From: Zelopaecilomyces penicillatus
Taxonomy: Eukaryota > Ascomycota > Sordariomycetes > Hypocreales > Pseudodiploosporaceae
DNA: 64,000 bases
Direction of reading: 5' to 3'
Assembly: GCA_005765155.1 (NCBI GenBank)
Contig: VCCP01000001.1
Location: forward strand, 1,612,001 to 1,676,000
Shown: in pieces, positions 1 to 13,484 of the stretch
Numbering within the stretch: the stretch's first letter is position 1
How the letters are laid out: each line of letters opens with the position of its first letter
The notes under the pieces: generated by a model
What the model saw: the letters and a program-made list of their open reading frames with translations, nothing else
Told to the model about the DNA's origin: nothing
Databases searched by the model: none
Program-made: the position numbers and the translations under genes

Positions 1-3000
1 TGCTCCTTTTCATACCATTTTCGTCATCTGAATAGTAGCATTACCATGCTGGAAAAACCTACCCAAACTTAAGCCAGCCATGTGTTTACCCCTTGTTGGG
101 GGCTAAATCTGATTAAGATCTTCTAGTCAAGACCAGCAGTACATTTCTTCTTGGCAGTTTCTACTATCGGTAGCCATTACCCGATTGGCTCTCGTGCTTA
201 TAGACTTTAGGCATGAAAGCTTTCTAGGGAGTTGTTCCATGCCATTGCCCGCAATGCCAAGACACTTCAGGGTTTTGCTGCACCCCAACTCCGCCAACAA
301 TACGATGTTGCATGCGGATAATGTTGTTCAACGGGGACTGTCGGCGGTCTATACACACACGCGCGCTGCGCTATGAGTTGCTTGGGGTTCTTTGCTTCTT
401 CGAATGCTTTAATGTTACGGATTCTCTTGAAGTGGAGGATCGGATTTGTATTACTTGATGTGGTCATAACTTCTTCGCACATAAGTTATGCTTGACGATG
501 CTCTATGAGTCGATGTTTCCACAAACGTATGAAGTGTGAAACATAACATATCAGACTACTATTACAACCTTCCAGGTGACATAGTATAGTTGTATGACGA
601 AGGAATGAGTCGTGAGTTTCGGGGTGGGTGAAGAGATCGTGGGGGCCAAATTGAACCTATTCGACTGGCATAGTAATGACGGCTTGCACACCGTAATCGT
701 CGATCCGTCGCCAAAGGTGTGGCCGAAGGACCGTGCCTACGTCAACGCAACTACTTTTGCTAGTATGCACGCCAAGAGAGAATTGTACACGGTCTATATA
801 CATATTCCACGTAGAGTTGCGGATCGCACTGGGTAGTATCGATCCATGATCCCACATAACTTAGATTCATTACCGTGCAGTGGCAAATCTTACCTGGTTA
901 GTCTGGTGGCTTTCTTGTTTCCACGCCAAGTCCTTATCCCCAGTAGTTCTTCCGAAGACGTGGATGATGGACGATGCAGCTTGCCGGCTTCGTGACAACC
1001 TGCGGTAGAGACCATTTCGCAAAATGAAGCCAAGAATCAACGCCAAGAATTGAGCAAGGAGTTAGTTCATATCCCAGCTATTAGCTCACCCTACACAGCC
1101 TCAATGACATCCCAATGCGGGCTATAAAAAGCAGATCCTAACATGTAACTCTATTCTTTTGTTCGATCCACAAGGATAACCGTCGTGGTGCATGAGCCAC
1201 CCAGACAAGTGCAAGACGAATGGATATCATGCAAGCCAGATCAACCAAGTTGTATGAATGTACACAAACGACTTTTATATATGCAAGCAAAGACAAATGC
1301 AGTGAAATGGGGCGATTCTCTACATCCTCAAGATTGAATAGCATGCTGCACGTGTGCCGGTATGTAGTCCTATTCCCTTGGGGAAATGCTGGGACTCGTC
1401 GTAAGGTATGTCCTTTTCCTAGAAGAGAAGGTGGCTGGAAGCGTGGTGATCGACCACCCTTCAAGGTCTTCGGCAAGCTTCCGAATCTCCCAGGTATTAG
1501 ACTGCCCGCGTCCGGGAAGATGCCCAGGTTCCATCAGACTAAAGGCAGCTCGGCGGATTACATAGCCCGGAGGGAGCCTTGGCAGATGCTCGAACCCTAC
1601 CCATCTCTCAAAAAGGTCAGATTACCTGGATGGGTGCCTGAAGCTTAGCGTGCGGTACTTGATCCTGTCGTGAGGCCCCCAAGTATCCGTCCGGCCCGCA
1701 ACGGCGCGTAGACCTAGCTAGACATGTGGTGGTGGTGTCGTGTCGTGGGCGGAGGGTCAAGACGGCATATGAGTCGGAGAAGCTTAAGTGGCGCTGGTGG
1801 GGGTGCAGTTGGTTTACGCTTAATTTTACGCATAAGCGCAGCCAAAAAGCGTAGACTGACACTGCGTCGCAGCAAAACGTTTCTCTGCCTTATTCAGCAT
1901 GCAGGCCTCCCTGGTAGTTTCGTGGCAGAAGGCTGACTATCCGCGAATCGTCAAAGTTTAAAGAGAAGGCTCCGCGGCCGTTGGGACAACTTCGGAGACG
2001 AAAGACCTGCATTAGAACAATCAACAAAGGGTTTTAAGGTTGTACAAGACTCAAACCCCCCCTGGTCCGGGAATAGAGTAGTGGAACATCTCCACAAATC
2101 CCACGGCTGCACCTCCGCAGGATTCTCCACGCGCGCGAATAGCAGCAACCGATTCGTGCTTGATGCAGTTGTTGTACTCCGTATGGTACGTAGGTGGGTA
2201 GATCAGTGAACAGATCGTAGTATTTTCTATACTGTAGGTAGCTGTATGCGAAGAATGAAGGATGGAGATGGTGAAGAGCAACGAGAAGCGATGTACATGA
2301 TGCACATGATGCAGAAAACATTGTCCGTCCGGCTGCAACGCTACATCCGGGAATCCAATCGGGCAATGTCGGAGGCAAAATTTACCAAGCATTTGAAGGT
2401 GTTTTATCGCGCTGTCACTCGCTGTCTGAGCGCCATGTAACAACGTGATGATACGTGAAGCGTCTCCAGCAATTATGGTGTTGTTTAATATAGCATTCAC
2501 CTCAAACACGCCGGGCAAGGGGAATTTGCTGGACAAACGTCGTCATGGTTGTAGTATGTGGGTTGGGTTATCTTATCAGGGTTACTATGCAACTAGCCGG
2601 CGGTTTTATGGATATTCGGATACTTGGCTATCTGAAACCCCACGCAGCGTTCCTTGTCGGATAAGGTCACCGGATAATCTAGCCGACCAGAATCCGCCGC
2701 CTGCTACCTTATCGCTCGGTGTTAATCTATCGAGCACAACTAGAACACAGCGCCCAGCGCCGCTAGACTATTTCCCGTCGGTCCTGATTACGCAAAGACA
2801 GGGGTGTTGAATTTTTTCACGCGTCAAGGGTAATAGCCAATCCCACAGTGTCTGATTGCGAAGAGTCGAGGACTAATAACGACTGGCCAGAACCCGGCAC
2901 GGTTGCCGGGCACAGTTTCCGATGCCGGCGGCCCTGTCATATCCTCCAATGTTCCTATAATAGACATCAATCTTCGCTCTTCGACACTGCATTTTGATGG

Positions 3001-3029
3001 TCGACACGCGTTTGCAACCTTCGAGAGCC
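1..3029. other. Gene-free stretch at the left edge
   Basis: No ORF here has family motifs, a credible start or splice-linked exons. The open frames (for example 1220-1648 on the plus strand and 2051-2536 on the minus strand) have mixed composition typical of chance. A TATAAAAA-like element occurs near 1123-1131 and an ACGCGT near 2819, neither tied to a gene. I see no tRNA, rRNA or transposon signature. Confidence 0.5.
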
Positions 3030-3961
3030 ATGACAGTCGCCACGGAATCGAAGCCAGACCCTGAGTCTGGTCTCCAGGAAAAGGGGAGGCCAGGGTTTCT
3101 CAGAGAACGCCTCCAAGATGTCGACACGAGCTTTGCATACCTCCCCTTACTTCTCTGCTGTTTCATATCAGGGTTGACGGATGGCACCATCTACAATGGC
3201 AAGTTGACGGCCACCCTCGTTGATTATAGAGCATAATAGTCATTCTAATACCTGATTTCAATAGCTTATGGAACCTTTGTGTCTATGCAAACTGGTATGC
3301 ACCAACTTCCCAAATCGCAAGAAAATTTGCAATCGAGATTAACTAATTTCGTCTAGGCAATACCATCTTTGTTGCTCTCGGCTCATCTGGTCAGAACAAC
3401 AGGCCCTATGGCTGGGCTCGCTCACTCTGCTCCATCGCTCTTTTCATCATTGGCTCATTTGCATTCTCACGTATATATCAGCGATTGGGTGGGAAACGCC
3501 GTGCAACCCTGATGCTGTCTTTCCTCACCCAGGCTCTCCTGGTCATCTTGGCCGCCGCCATAATTCAGTCCAATGTTGTCGATGGGTCTTATCCCTCGCA
3601 GCGGTTGCCATCTGATGTCGACTTCAAGGAGCTCGCCATCATCGCCTTGCTGAGCTTTCAGGCGGCTGGCCAAATTGTTGCCAGCCGCAGCCTGGGCGTG
3701 GGTGAGATACCTACTGTCGTTGTCACAAGCATGCTGTGTGACATGGTTTCTGATCCTGCCCTGTGCGCTCTGAAGAATGAGAAGCGCGACAGGCGTGCCA
3801 TGGCGTTTGTGTTGACCCTAGTGGGTGCCATATGCGGCGGTTGGATCTCCAAGGCAAGCGGCGCAGTTCACCCATCACTCTGGTTCGTGGCGGGTCTGAA
3901 GTTAGTTCTGGCTGCAGGCTGGCTGTTTTGGAAGAAGAAAGAGACCACTGCAGCGGCTTGA
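3030..3961 (+). CDS. DUF1275 (YoaK-like) multi-pass membrane protein
   Basis: Exons 3030-3198, 3265-3294 and 3357-3961 give 267 residues. The first segment carries a hydrophobic stretch followed by the family signature around SGLTDG, then GTFVSMQTGNT, which is the diagnostic DUF1275/YoaK motif. Further hydrophobic segments follow, and the protein ends in a basic KKKE tail. The family is widespread in fungi and bacteria and is thought to be a membrane protein of unknown transport role; no substrate can be named. The first intron (3199-3264) starts with GC instead of GT (GCAAGT) and ends TAG; reading phase and the conserved motif require it. The second intron (3295-3356) is normal, with an AACTAAT branch point. 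An in-frame ATG at 2997 would add 11 residues; 3030 is preferred for its purine at -3. Confidence 0.88.
3199..3264 (+). other. GC-AG intron in the DUF1275 gene
   Basis: The donor is GCAAGT, not GTAAGT, and the acceptor is ATAG. Splicing joins AATG to CT and restores the conserved sequence leading into GTFVSMQTGNT; reading through gives an early stop. The extended GCAAGT match to U1 is the usual compensation in GC-AG introns. Confidence 0.8.
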
Positions 3962-6900
3962 TATAAGACACCACAAGAGAAGCAAAAGGGTATACTTTGT
4001 TTGTATATACATATGCCCTATACACTTGTCTTGCTGGTCTATTTTATCCTGTTCCTCATCAAACCCAATTAGAAGGAATGCCATATTCCGATTTCTTGAT
4101 GAAGGTTGCACTGTACATAAAATGGGATAAATTGAATATTACCTGCATGGCAACTTGCCACGAGCTTCTTGGATTCCTCAAGCAAACAAACTTACATGGA
4201 CCAGGTGAGGCATCCCGACATATTAGTGCGAAACTATGTTTTTCATGTTCTTATAGCGAGTTGGTTGTCCGAGCTGGATACGATAACCATGGTTATTCTA
4301 GACGCATCTATCTTGAGGGGCAAACCAATGCGCATAGCTAGCTGTATTCGTGCCAAGCTGTATATTGGCTGATGCTGGGGGTGTAATTGCGATGACTGCT
4401 ATATCTTTCTGCATGTCAATTTCCTTGATGCTAGCAACCGTGACGAAGGCTGTGGCCGACACAGCCCAAGTGTCTGCACTTGTTAAGGTCTTGCATTTGC
4501 TATGCAAAACTGTTTTTGAAGGTCAGAAAGCGGATATGTAGGCTTTCGAAGCTATAGTTTGTTATAATATATTATATACGTGATGGAGTGTACGTGCGGC
4601 GGAACCAGAGTGTAAGCAGTTACAACCTCAGTTTTTTCTGTGATAAATGAATAGAGTTAATTATCAACGCAAGAAGGAAGCTCATACTATTCTGTCACAG
4701 TCTCTAGTGTTACTGTAGACTTTTTTTTGCTCTCTTGGTCAAGGTTATCAACGGGACGGCATCAGTGATCTTAAGGATGGCTGAGATGTAGTAAGACTGA
4801 GGCTCCCTTGATTCAAGCTTCTGATTGTCGAATGAGACTTTGGTGAAATCACTGTCTCTCAATGACGCAATAACGAGAATGGCTTTTTAGGATTTATTCC
4901 AGTTCGTACTGCATTAGCACAGCAGAAACATACTCTAAGCGGAACAATACATACATCAAAAACGTGCGAGAGGTGGCCTTGGGATGAGATAAACATAAAT
5001 CCTTTTTCTGGAGCCCAATGACGACCAACGCAGCATTCCATGGCCCTCACCGCGGGCAAAGCGTGGTGCGTTTACACATCTTTTCTCCCCGGATACGGGG
5101 CGATGTGGTCCTCTCCAGGCATGTGCAATACTCCAACTCCAACCGCGCAGAGAAATAAAGAAATATGAACCCTCATATTCCGTTCTTGGTCTAATATTCC
5201 GATGTTAGGCATATGGTATTAGCCAGTGACACTCATTCCCAATAGAGAGTTGCTACATAAAGAAGTATCAATGCTAGCATTATGGATAGTCATGGCATTT
5301 TTGAACGGCCTGATCCTTCATTCTCACCCAATAGAGACGGGTTGATGGGCCCATGTTAATAACACAATAACATGAATATTAATGGCAATTATATGTTGTT
5401 GCCCTAAGCTTCACTCAAATGTGATAAATCTAATCGTTGCCGACTAGGCAGGTATTTAATTGTCTTGGTCTAAAACATCAACGTCATATTGAACATTTAG
5501 CCAGACCACGATCGGTTAGCATGGCCGCCTCTTCGTGATCTTTACATATGGCTGAAAACTTTAAAAAAGGTACACCTGCACCAATACAGGATAGCGGCAG
5601 ATGGAAAACAGCGCTGTGGTTCGTAAAGTCCATTTATGAACAGTATATTTGGCCGTATTCATTCATATATCTTTATATTAACCTTTCCTCAAGGTGCAGG
5701 ATCTTGACGGCCAAGATCTGGCCTCCATTTGCAAATCTCTCTCCATTATGGCCAAAGCCCGAAGCCATGTCCATCTTTGACACATCGGCACATCGGCACA
5801 TCGACCACACAGTAGTAGTATCTTTTCACATACCTTTGTCAGTAAAATAGGCTCCGAGAAGAAGATTATTTCTTCATGCGAAACTTAAATCTCAATTACA
5901 AAGAAGTACAAATGCATTCATCTCAATGTGAGTGGGTATAACGTGGGATGGGAAGACATAATCCCCCTTGGCAACCTACCCTATCTCAGATTCGCCAGTT
6001 GGGCGTGTTTTCCACATCAAGAGCTAGCCATGCAATTACTTTTCCGATTGAGTACAATAAAATGGGTGGTCACTAGGTAGTAATAAAAATTAATTCCTTC
6101 CAAAGTCTGAAAATACTAGTCGCGACAGAAAGATATTGTGAGTCAACGGTTGAAAATGATAATGTCGGTCCTCTTCTTGTCACGATGGAATAAACTCCTC
6201 GGCGAATCAATTAATTACAAATCTCGTGACCTTGGGAACAAGCTGACGAGCTGAGAGTGCCCGAGAACCGCACTTGCCCCACTCGCAGGCCTCCCTCCAG
6301 CAACACACTCTACTGGCAATTACGGAGTTTTTCGGGTGACTGAGGGTGCTAAACTGCGGGTAGGGGCCCCACTACAGACTCAGTGTTTCACAGTGGGACA
6401 CTAGTACTCGAGCTTCCATTGCAAATGCTGTGTTACAGTGCTTTGAGCCTGTAACAGTGGCCAAGTCACTCCAAATGGAAGTTCCAGTGCAGGTCGATAA
6501 ATCTCTAAATATTTAATGATACCGTCTACTGTGACTGCTTTAAAGATTGGATTGGTGCGCTGATGGTGATGGCAGTGAGTGAGCACAGTGGGGGAGGATA
6601 ATCCAGGTACCTAGGCATTTTCGCAGTTACAAAGCAGCCCATCGAATCGTCCACGAGACGGCACACGAAATTACAGACCTGCTGAAGTCAATCTTCCCTG
6701 CTGGACAATAACATAGGTGCTCAACGTAGTACCCAAATGACGTAATGAGGACTCTTCCTCGGCTGGCTTGCTATCGTTAAACTCATATGGGTCGGGTTTG
6801 CAAGCATACTGTACAGTCGTGTTGACGGTGACGCGTTTTCGGTTGGAAAGTAGAACTAGATATGATGCCTGGATATTGTAAAGCTAGGTCGTAGTCGAAG

Positions 6901-9136
6901 CCATGGAGATATTGAGTGGCCTGATATATATAGCCTGAGCTGACAACTTGCAAACCTATGCATTGATATCGGCTGCTAATATTGCTTGTCGATTGTGTTC
7001 TGCATTGGGGTTTGCAGAGTTCATGGTGACCCCTTGAATACCCCCTGTTTTGCCAAGCATGAACTCACGCCAGGGTTGCGTTTCGCTGGCCATGGTTGGC
7101 GGCCAAACCCTTGAAATATTGTGTCACCGATTATCTGCAATGAGGAGGAGGGGGGGGGGGGTGCTCTGGATTTGGGATGCGCTGCGCTCCAGCATCTTGT
7201 ATTTCTTCCCAGGTAATTATGTTCAACATTGCTTATGAGTGCTCGTACTCGTGCTCGATATTGCTGAGGATCAATGGATGCGACTCGATTGGCTGGTTAA
7301 TCATCATTAACCGGCTTGCGTGTCCTTTACACATGCCTCCTGACGTCAATGCCTCTCTTGGTTGGGCGCCGGGGTGGTCATGGCTGGTCCACTAACTTGT
7401 AACTCGTATGGATCTGTGGAGAGGTCAGTGTCGAACCTGGGGGAACTCGGTACCAGCTCGGCTCCCTTGCCTATACTAACTGGCGGCAGCAGCTTGTCTC
7501 ATGAACCAAGACGAGAGAGAGCCTAAACCTGTTTCTTCTAAATGAATTTTCGAGAGTCTTATCTGAAGCCTCTTGGCGGCGGCGGCGTCGACCGTACATG
7601 CCATCCATAGACATTAACTCCACGATATCGAAATGTAGGCTTGCGCGCTAGAGATCCGGCGTAGCGGGCGACTAGAATTTGGAAACGTCCGTCTGGTACG
7701 TACTTTGAACATGGCTCGTATGAAGTACTCCGCATATAATGGTGGTGCTGAACACACGAGTCTGTCTTGCACATGCAGCTCAAGCGCAGGGCCGGCCGCG
7801 CCCTAGTTGAACGCCATCCGCCCTTGTTGATGTACGAGCACGGGGCAAACTGGAGCCTGGCCTGTTTGGTGCCAGGTTCCCTTGGCTTGTTTGGCTTGGC
7901 TTGGGTAGCTGGATGTCGCCTCTCGTTGACAGGCAAGACAAGATGGCATGTCTGTAGGCCATATTAGTTGTCCTGAGCAGTGCCATGCGAAAGACCTGGG
8001 AAGGAGGCCATTGCGTGTTGAATTGAATAGAGCCGCATTCGTGGCGCACAACAGTACTACGTACACTTTGCAAACTGGCTGTGTGGTAGAATGTGGGAGT
8101 CGATGTGAGGCATCAATAAAGATGAACGGAGTCGATTGGTGCAAGCCTGAGTTTATGCCCTCCACCTATATTCTTTGGTGTCTGCATCCCTTTATCCCTT
8201 TATCCACCCTCCAAGACGGTTGGCAGCATCATTGATACTGCGCTGGCACCACCCTGAAAAAATGTACCTCTCTCGACAGGCTGTACCTAACATTCGGTAC
8301 CTGTGTCTAACTTCTGAAGGTACTATCTGTCCTCAGAATGGATCTGAGGGTGGCAATGTGCCAGGTATTCAACTTAGTATTTGGGCAGTGACGGGCTTGA
8401 CGGCATCTTTTCTTTTTTTTTTTGCTGGGAATCGCCGTCAGGTCTCAACACGAGCAAGCAGCTTGAATGGGACCCCAGCGCCCTGCAGCAAACTTTTAGT
8501 GGAGCATTTTGCACCTACAACGGGCACCTACAGCGGCTGGCATAGCGCCCAAGGAGCTCTCCATCAGGTGGGGGAGCTCCACGGAAGGGGACTAAATGTT
8601 TCGCCGCTGGACGGTCACAGCCGTGCCTAAGCTTGGGGCTGTGGCGTGTTACCAAAAAGCAGCTAGTGGCTAACCGCAGGTACTTGGGTACTAACAGTGA
8701 ACCAACCTTGCCAGCGTGCCGCTGCCCCCCCAAAAGTTGCCCCAGCTCCCAGAATAACAACCAACCGTCACTAACTCCACCAGGAGCTGGACTTCCCATC
8801 CGCTCATCCCATCCTCGCCTTCTCTTCTCGCCTCCTCCATCCGCCCCTTTGACCAACGCCTTCCTTTTCACGCTCCTTGGCTCAGCAGAGCTCGCATGAA
8901 TCAACCTCATCTACCCTCCTTTGGCACAATCTGTCCGCACACGGGGCCTGCCACTGTCTCTAAGAGCCAACTTCACACGACCACGCAAAGCAACGCAAAC
9001 GCAACGCAACGCAGCGTAACGCAACCCGACACGACACGACTGTCGCGGCCGCACTTCATCGCTCCCACCATCAAAATACACCTGCCGACCCGAAGCCCGC
9101 ACCCGACGTGCCTTTACCTGTCTCTGCTTGCTCAAC
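3962..9136. other. Gene-poor 5.2 kb spacer upstream of SSD1
   Basis: No supported gene. The first few hundred bases are probably the 3' UTR of the DUF1275 gene. A 12-base G run lies at 7150-7161. A GGTACCTAGG element lies at 6606-6615. From about 8,700 the sequence becomes C-rich and is the probable promoter and leader of SSD1, including an irregular AACGC pentamer repeat at about 8983-9026. Open frames at 7559-8235 and 8175-8910 overlap on both strands with no family resemblance. Confidence 0.5.
8983..9026. repeat. Irregular (AACGC)n tandem repeat in the SSD1 leader
   Basis: About eight imperfect copies of a five-base AACGC/GACGC-like unit lie 110-155 bases before the SSD1 start codon, followed by short ACACG repeats. 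Probably simple-sequence expansion in the 5' UTR or core promoter. Confidence 0.6.
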
Positions 9137-12100
9137 ATGGAGCAGCAGCAGCAGCAACAGCAGCAGCAGGCTCCGCCTCAGCAAGCTGCCCCCCAGCAAC
9201 CCCCCACTGGCGGTGTTCATGGTCCGGCTGGACGCAGGCTGCACATTGCTCATCGAAGAAGCCCATCTGAGCTGACTCCGCTGATGAGCATGTTTGCCAA
9301 CCCTGGAAGTAAGTTGTCATTGATGTCTGCTTTTTTATCGAGACATTGAGCTTGTTGCTTGCCGTGTGCCCACGTAGCGCATCTCCTCCACCTACCCCCT
9401 CCCCGCACAACCCCATAGGTGCAATATCATCACCTGTTTGCCACCACGCCATTATGAATGCCCGTAAACAACACCTGCATCGCCGCTGACATAAATTCTC
9501 TTTACAGTGGAACAGTTGGCAATTCAGCAACAGATTGAGCTCTTGCAGCAGCAACAGCAGCAGATCCAAGCCACCCATCAACAATATGTCAACATGGGCA
9601 TGATGCCCCCTGGCCAACCTATTGGCCCCAATGGCGCTTTCAATCCTTTGCAACCCATGGGAAATGCTTTCCAATTCCCCAACCAGATGCCACAACAAAA
9701 TGTAGGCATGGGAGCTCCTTCTCAGCCATTGACACATCGCCGTAATCAGTCGGCCCTACCTAACATGGGCATGGGTCCACCTCCGGCACCCTCTTCAGGA
9801 GCTTCCGGATCTACCTTTGGAAACTTTGAGGCTCCCCCTGGTACCGGACGAGAGAATACCGGCGCCCGAGGTGGCCGTGGAGGCGGCGCTGGAGGTGGTC
9901 ATCAGCGACGACACTCGCTAGCATTGGCTGACGCCAAGAAGGCTGCTGAGATCGCTCAGCAGAAAAGAACAACATCTGGCTTCCAGTTTCCAGGCCCTGC
10001 CACAGGAGACAGACCAGACGAAGAGAACAAGCCGGCTAACCTCGACATTCCTGTTGCCCAAGGCTCTACGCGTGGTCGTGGAGGACACGGTCGTAGCCAG
10101 AGTATGGCTGTCAATGGGCGTGGAGGTTCGTCTGCTCGGGGAGGCTCTATTAGCTTGAACCCTGAAGCCGCCAACGACTTTCAACGTCGTGGTGGTCACG
10201 CTCGTACTGGATCCCGAAACTTTGAAGGCAACTGGCGCAACCAGGGACAGAGCCAGGACCAGCCCGGAAATAGTGGACAGAATCAGCCATTCCAGCCTGG
10301 TCACCGCTCTCGAGGATCAATGAACCAATCGATTTCATCTGTTGGAGGATTTCAGTATAGTCCAAATCAACCACAGGTCATGCCTCTCGCGGGTCAGATG
10401 ATGATTCCCCAGATGTACGGCCAACAGCTAAACCCCATGCAGCTTGGCCAGCTCCAGGCTCTCCAAGCTGCCCAGATGGGCGGTCAGCAGTTCCAAGGTC
10501 TTCAAAATTCCCAACATGCTGGACAAATGGGTGGCCAGCAACAACAGCAGCAGCGAAAGACCCTGTTCACCCCTTACCTCCCTCAGGCCACTCTTCCTGC
10601 TCTCCTTGGTGATGGCCAGCTTGTTTCAGGCATTCTGCGGGTCAATAAAAAGAACCGTAGTGATGCTTATGTCACCACGGTAGATGGTCTACTAGATGCC
10701 GATATTTTCATTTGCGGTAGCAAAGATCGCAATCGTGCACTTGAGGGAGACTTGGTCGCTATCGAGCTTTTGGATGTAGATGAAGTTTGGGGTCAGAAGC
10801 GAGAGAAGGAAGAAAAGAAAAAGCGCAAAGATATCACAGATACCCGCTCCGGGTCCACAAACCAGGGTAATCAGAACTCTGGACAGAATGACGAAAATAA
10901 CCCCCCTGAGGGAGGACTTCGCCGCCGGGGTAGTCTACGTCAACGCCCAACGCAGAAGAAGAATGACGATGTTGAAGTTGAAGGTCAGAGCCTTCTGCTT
11001 GTTGAGGAGGAGGAGATTAATGACGAGCAAAAACCACTGTATGCTGGACACGTCGTCGCCGTCATTGAGCGTGTCGCTGGCCAGATGTTCTCCGGCACAC
11101 TGGGCCTGCTTCGGCCCAGCAGCCAGGCCACGAAGGAGAAGCAAGAGGCAGAGAGGGCAGCACGGGAAGGCGGCATGTCTCGCCACAATGAATTACGCCA
11201 ACAGGACAAGCCCAAGATTGTCTGGTTTAAGCCTACGGATAAGCGTGTACCCCTCATTGCTATTCCTACCGAGCAGGCCCCTCGTGACTTCGTCGAGAAG
11301 CACCAGGATTATGCTGATCGCATCTTCGTTGCTTGCATTAAGCGTTGGCCAATCACTTCTCTGCATCCCTTTGGAACACTGGTGGAGCAGCTGGGTCGCA
11401 TGGGTGACCTTAAGGTGGAAACCGATGCACTTCTCCGAGACAACAACTTCGCTTCTGACGAGTTTTCTGATGCTGTTCTACGTAGCGTGGGGTTGCAGGA
11501 TTGGTCACTGGAAAAGGAGGATGAGGCTTCCATTGCAGCCCGCCGCGATTATAGGGATGAGAAGATCTTTACTATTGACTACAATGGTGGCGCTGAATTT
11601 GGCAACGCGGTTCATGTCTACACACGCCCTGACGGCAAGATTGACATTGGTATTCACGTGCCTGATGTTACTCACTTTGTCAAGCCCAACTCGCTTGTTG
11701 ATCGAGAGGCCAAGAAGCGTGGCACTTCTGTTCAGCTTATCAACCGTTTCTGCGCTTTGCTGCCATCCAAACTCTCTGGCGAAGTCTGCTCTCTTATCCC
11801 AGGAGAAGATCGACTTGCCGTCAGTATTGTGTTTAGTGTAAACCCGGACAATGGTGCCGTCGCTGAGGGTGACATCTGGGCAGGCAAGAGTATTATCAAG
11901 AGCACTGGCAAGGTCTCATTGGAGGATATTGATGCCGCGCTCACTGACCCTGCTGCCACCAACGACTCTGTTGTCCCAGCCAAAACTCTTCAGATTCTCC
12001 AAGCCATTGCTCAAAAGTTCCGAGAGGCTCGTCTCGGCGCTGGTGGTGAGCCAATTGCCCCCTTGCGCTTGTTGCAACAACTGGATGATGAGAATAATCC

Positions 12101-13484
12101 TGTTTTGCACAACGTTTTTGACTCTACAGATGCATTGGAGCTTGTAGAGGAACTTATGCACAAGGCAAATAGCTATGTGGCCCAGCGTTTGGCAGATGGA
12201 ATGCCTGAAAAGGCTCTTCTCCGTCGCCAGGCCTCACCCAACCCTCGTCGCCTTCAGACGTTTGTTGACCGCATGGCAGCCTTGGGTTACGATATCGATG
12301 CCTCTGGAAGCGGAACGCTTCAGAACAGCCTGTTCAGCGTGGACGATTCTGACTTACGCAAAGGCATGGAAACGGTTGTACTCAAATCAATGCAGCGTGC
12401 CAAGTACTTCATCGCGGGCAAGACTGCGAAGACGGTTTGGCCCCACTATACCTTGAACTTGCCTCTCTACACCCACTTTACCAGCCCTACTCGTCGCTAT
12501 GCCGACATTATTGTCCATCGTCAGCTAGAGGCGGTTTTGTCTGAGGGCCAGGTTGAGTTTGCGGATGACATGGAAAGCCTGGTGAAGACTATAGAGGGGT
12601 GCAACACCAAGAAGGATTCTGCACAGAACGCACAGGAACAGAGCGTCCATATCGAGTCTTGTCGCACGATGGACAAGAAACGTCAGGAAGCCAACGGCGA
12701 CCTCATTGCTGAGGGCATTGTTCTCTGCGTGTATGAGTCGGCCTTTGACGTTCTCATTCCCGAATGGGGCTTTGAGAAGCGTGTGCACTGTGACCAGCTG
12801 CCTCTAAAGAAGGCTGAATTCAGAAAGGAGAAGCGTGTGCTTGAATTATACTGGGAGAAGGGAGTGCCAAGCTCAGCATATGTGCCGGAAGACGAACGGC
12901 CCAAGGCAGCTGCTTCTCAGAGAATGTCGAATGCTATTGCTGCTGCACGACAGGCAGAAGAAGCTGAACGGATGAGAAAGGACCGAGAAGAGGCTGCTCG
13001 CAAGCAGACAGTAACGGAAACGATTACGACAGATGAAATGGATGCCTTGTTTGACGATGACGACGACAATAACTCTGACATTACGGAGGCGATGGCGGGT
13101 GCATCACTTGCCGAGCGACCAACACAGAGTGTGCCGGGATCACCCGCGCGATCCGCATCCAACGCTGGAACTCTGCAGCGCACCCGATCAGACTCGAAGG
13201 TGCCTGTAGCAGAGGCTGTGGAGACACGGTTGAGCAACAAGGAGAAATACTTGAAACTGTTTAAGCTGAGAGAGGAAGGCGGAGATTATATCCAGGACGT
13301 GACTGAGATGACGAGGGTACCTATCATACTGAAGACGGATCTTAGCAAGAGCCCACCGTAAGTTTTCACCCATGAGCAAGATACGCGGACACTTGTTGTT
13401 CTTGTGTACTTTTTTTTTTCGAGTGCTGACCAAGGTGGCTACAGTTGTCTGACAATCCGGTCCCTTAACCCGTATGCTCTGTAA
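9137..13484 (+). CDS. ssd1: Ssd1 RNA-binding translational repressor
   Basis: Exons 9137-9308, 9508-13357 and 13445-13484 give 1353 residues. Ssd1 (Sts5 in fission yeast) binds mRNAs for cell-wall and polarity proteins and represses their translation until the NDR kinase Cbk1 phosphorylates it. A glutamine-rich N-terminus (residues 3-11 all Q) leads into a disordered Gly/Arg/Gln region, then cold-shock-like OB folds and an RNB (RNase II) domain from about residue 735. The acidic catalytic cluster of true RNase II enzymes is not visible where the domain begins (IDYNGGAEFGNAV), as in known Ssd1 proteins, so it should bind but not cut RNA. The N-terminus has five HxRxxS sites and two FQFP motifs. 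The last exon adds 13 residues after KSPP, a conserved Ssd1 ending; without splicing the frame stops at once in the donor GTAAGT. Confidence 0.95.
9143..9169 (+). repeat. CAG/CAA polyglutamine tract at the SSD1 N-terminus
   Basis: Nine consecutive glutamine codons (residues 3-11), mixed CAG and CAA. A second Q-rich run occurs just after the first intron (about 9540-9566). Such tracts vary in length between strains. Confidence 0.85.

Noticed and set aside
4500..8900. RIP-mutated transposon relic in the gene-poor spacer
   Set aside because: Composition is not strongly AT-biased throughout, and I saw no terminal repeats or transposase remnants. Dinucleotide counts were not computed.
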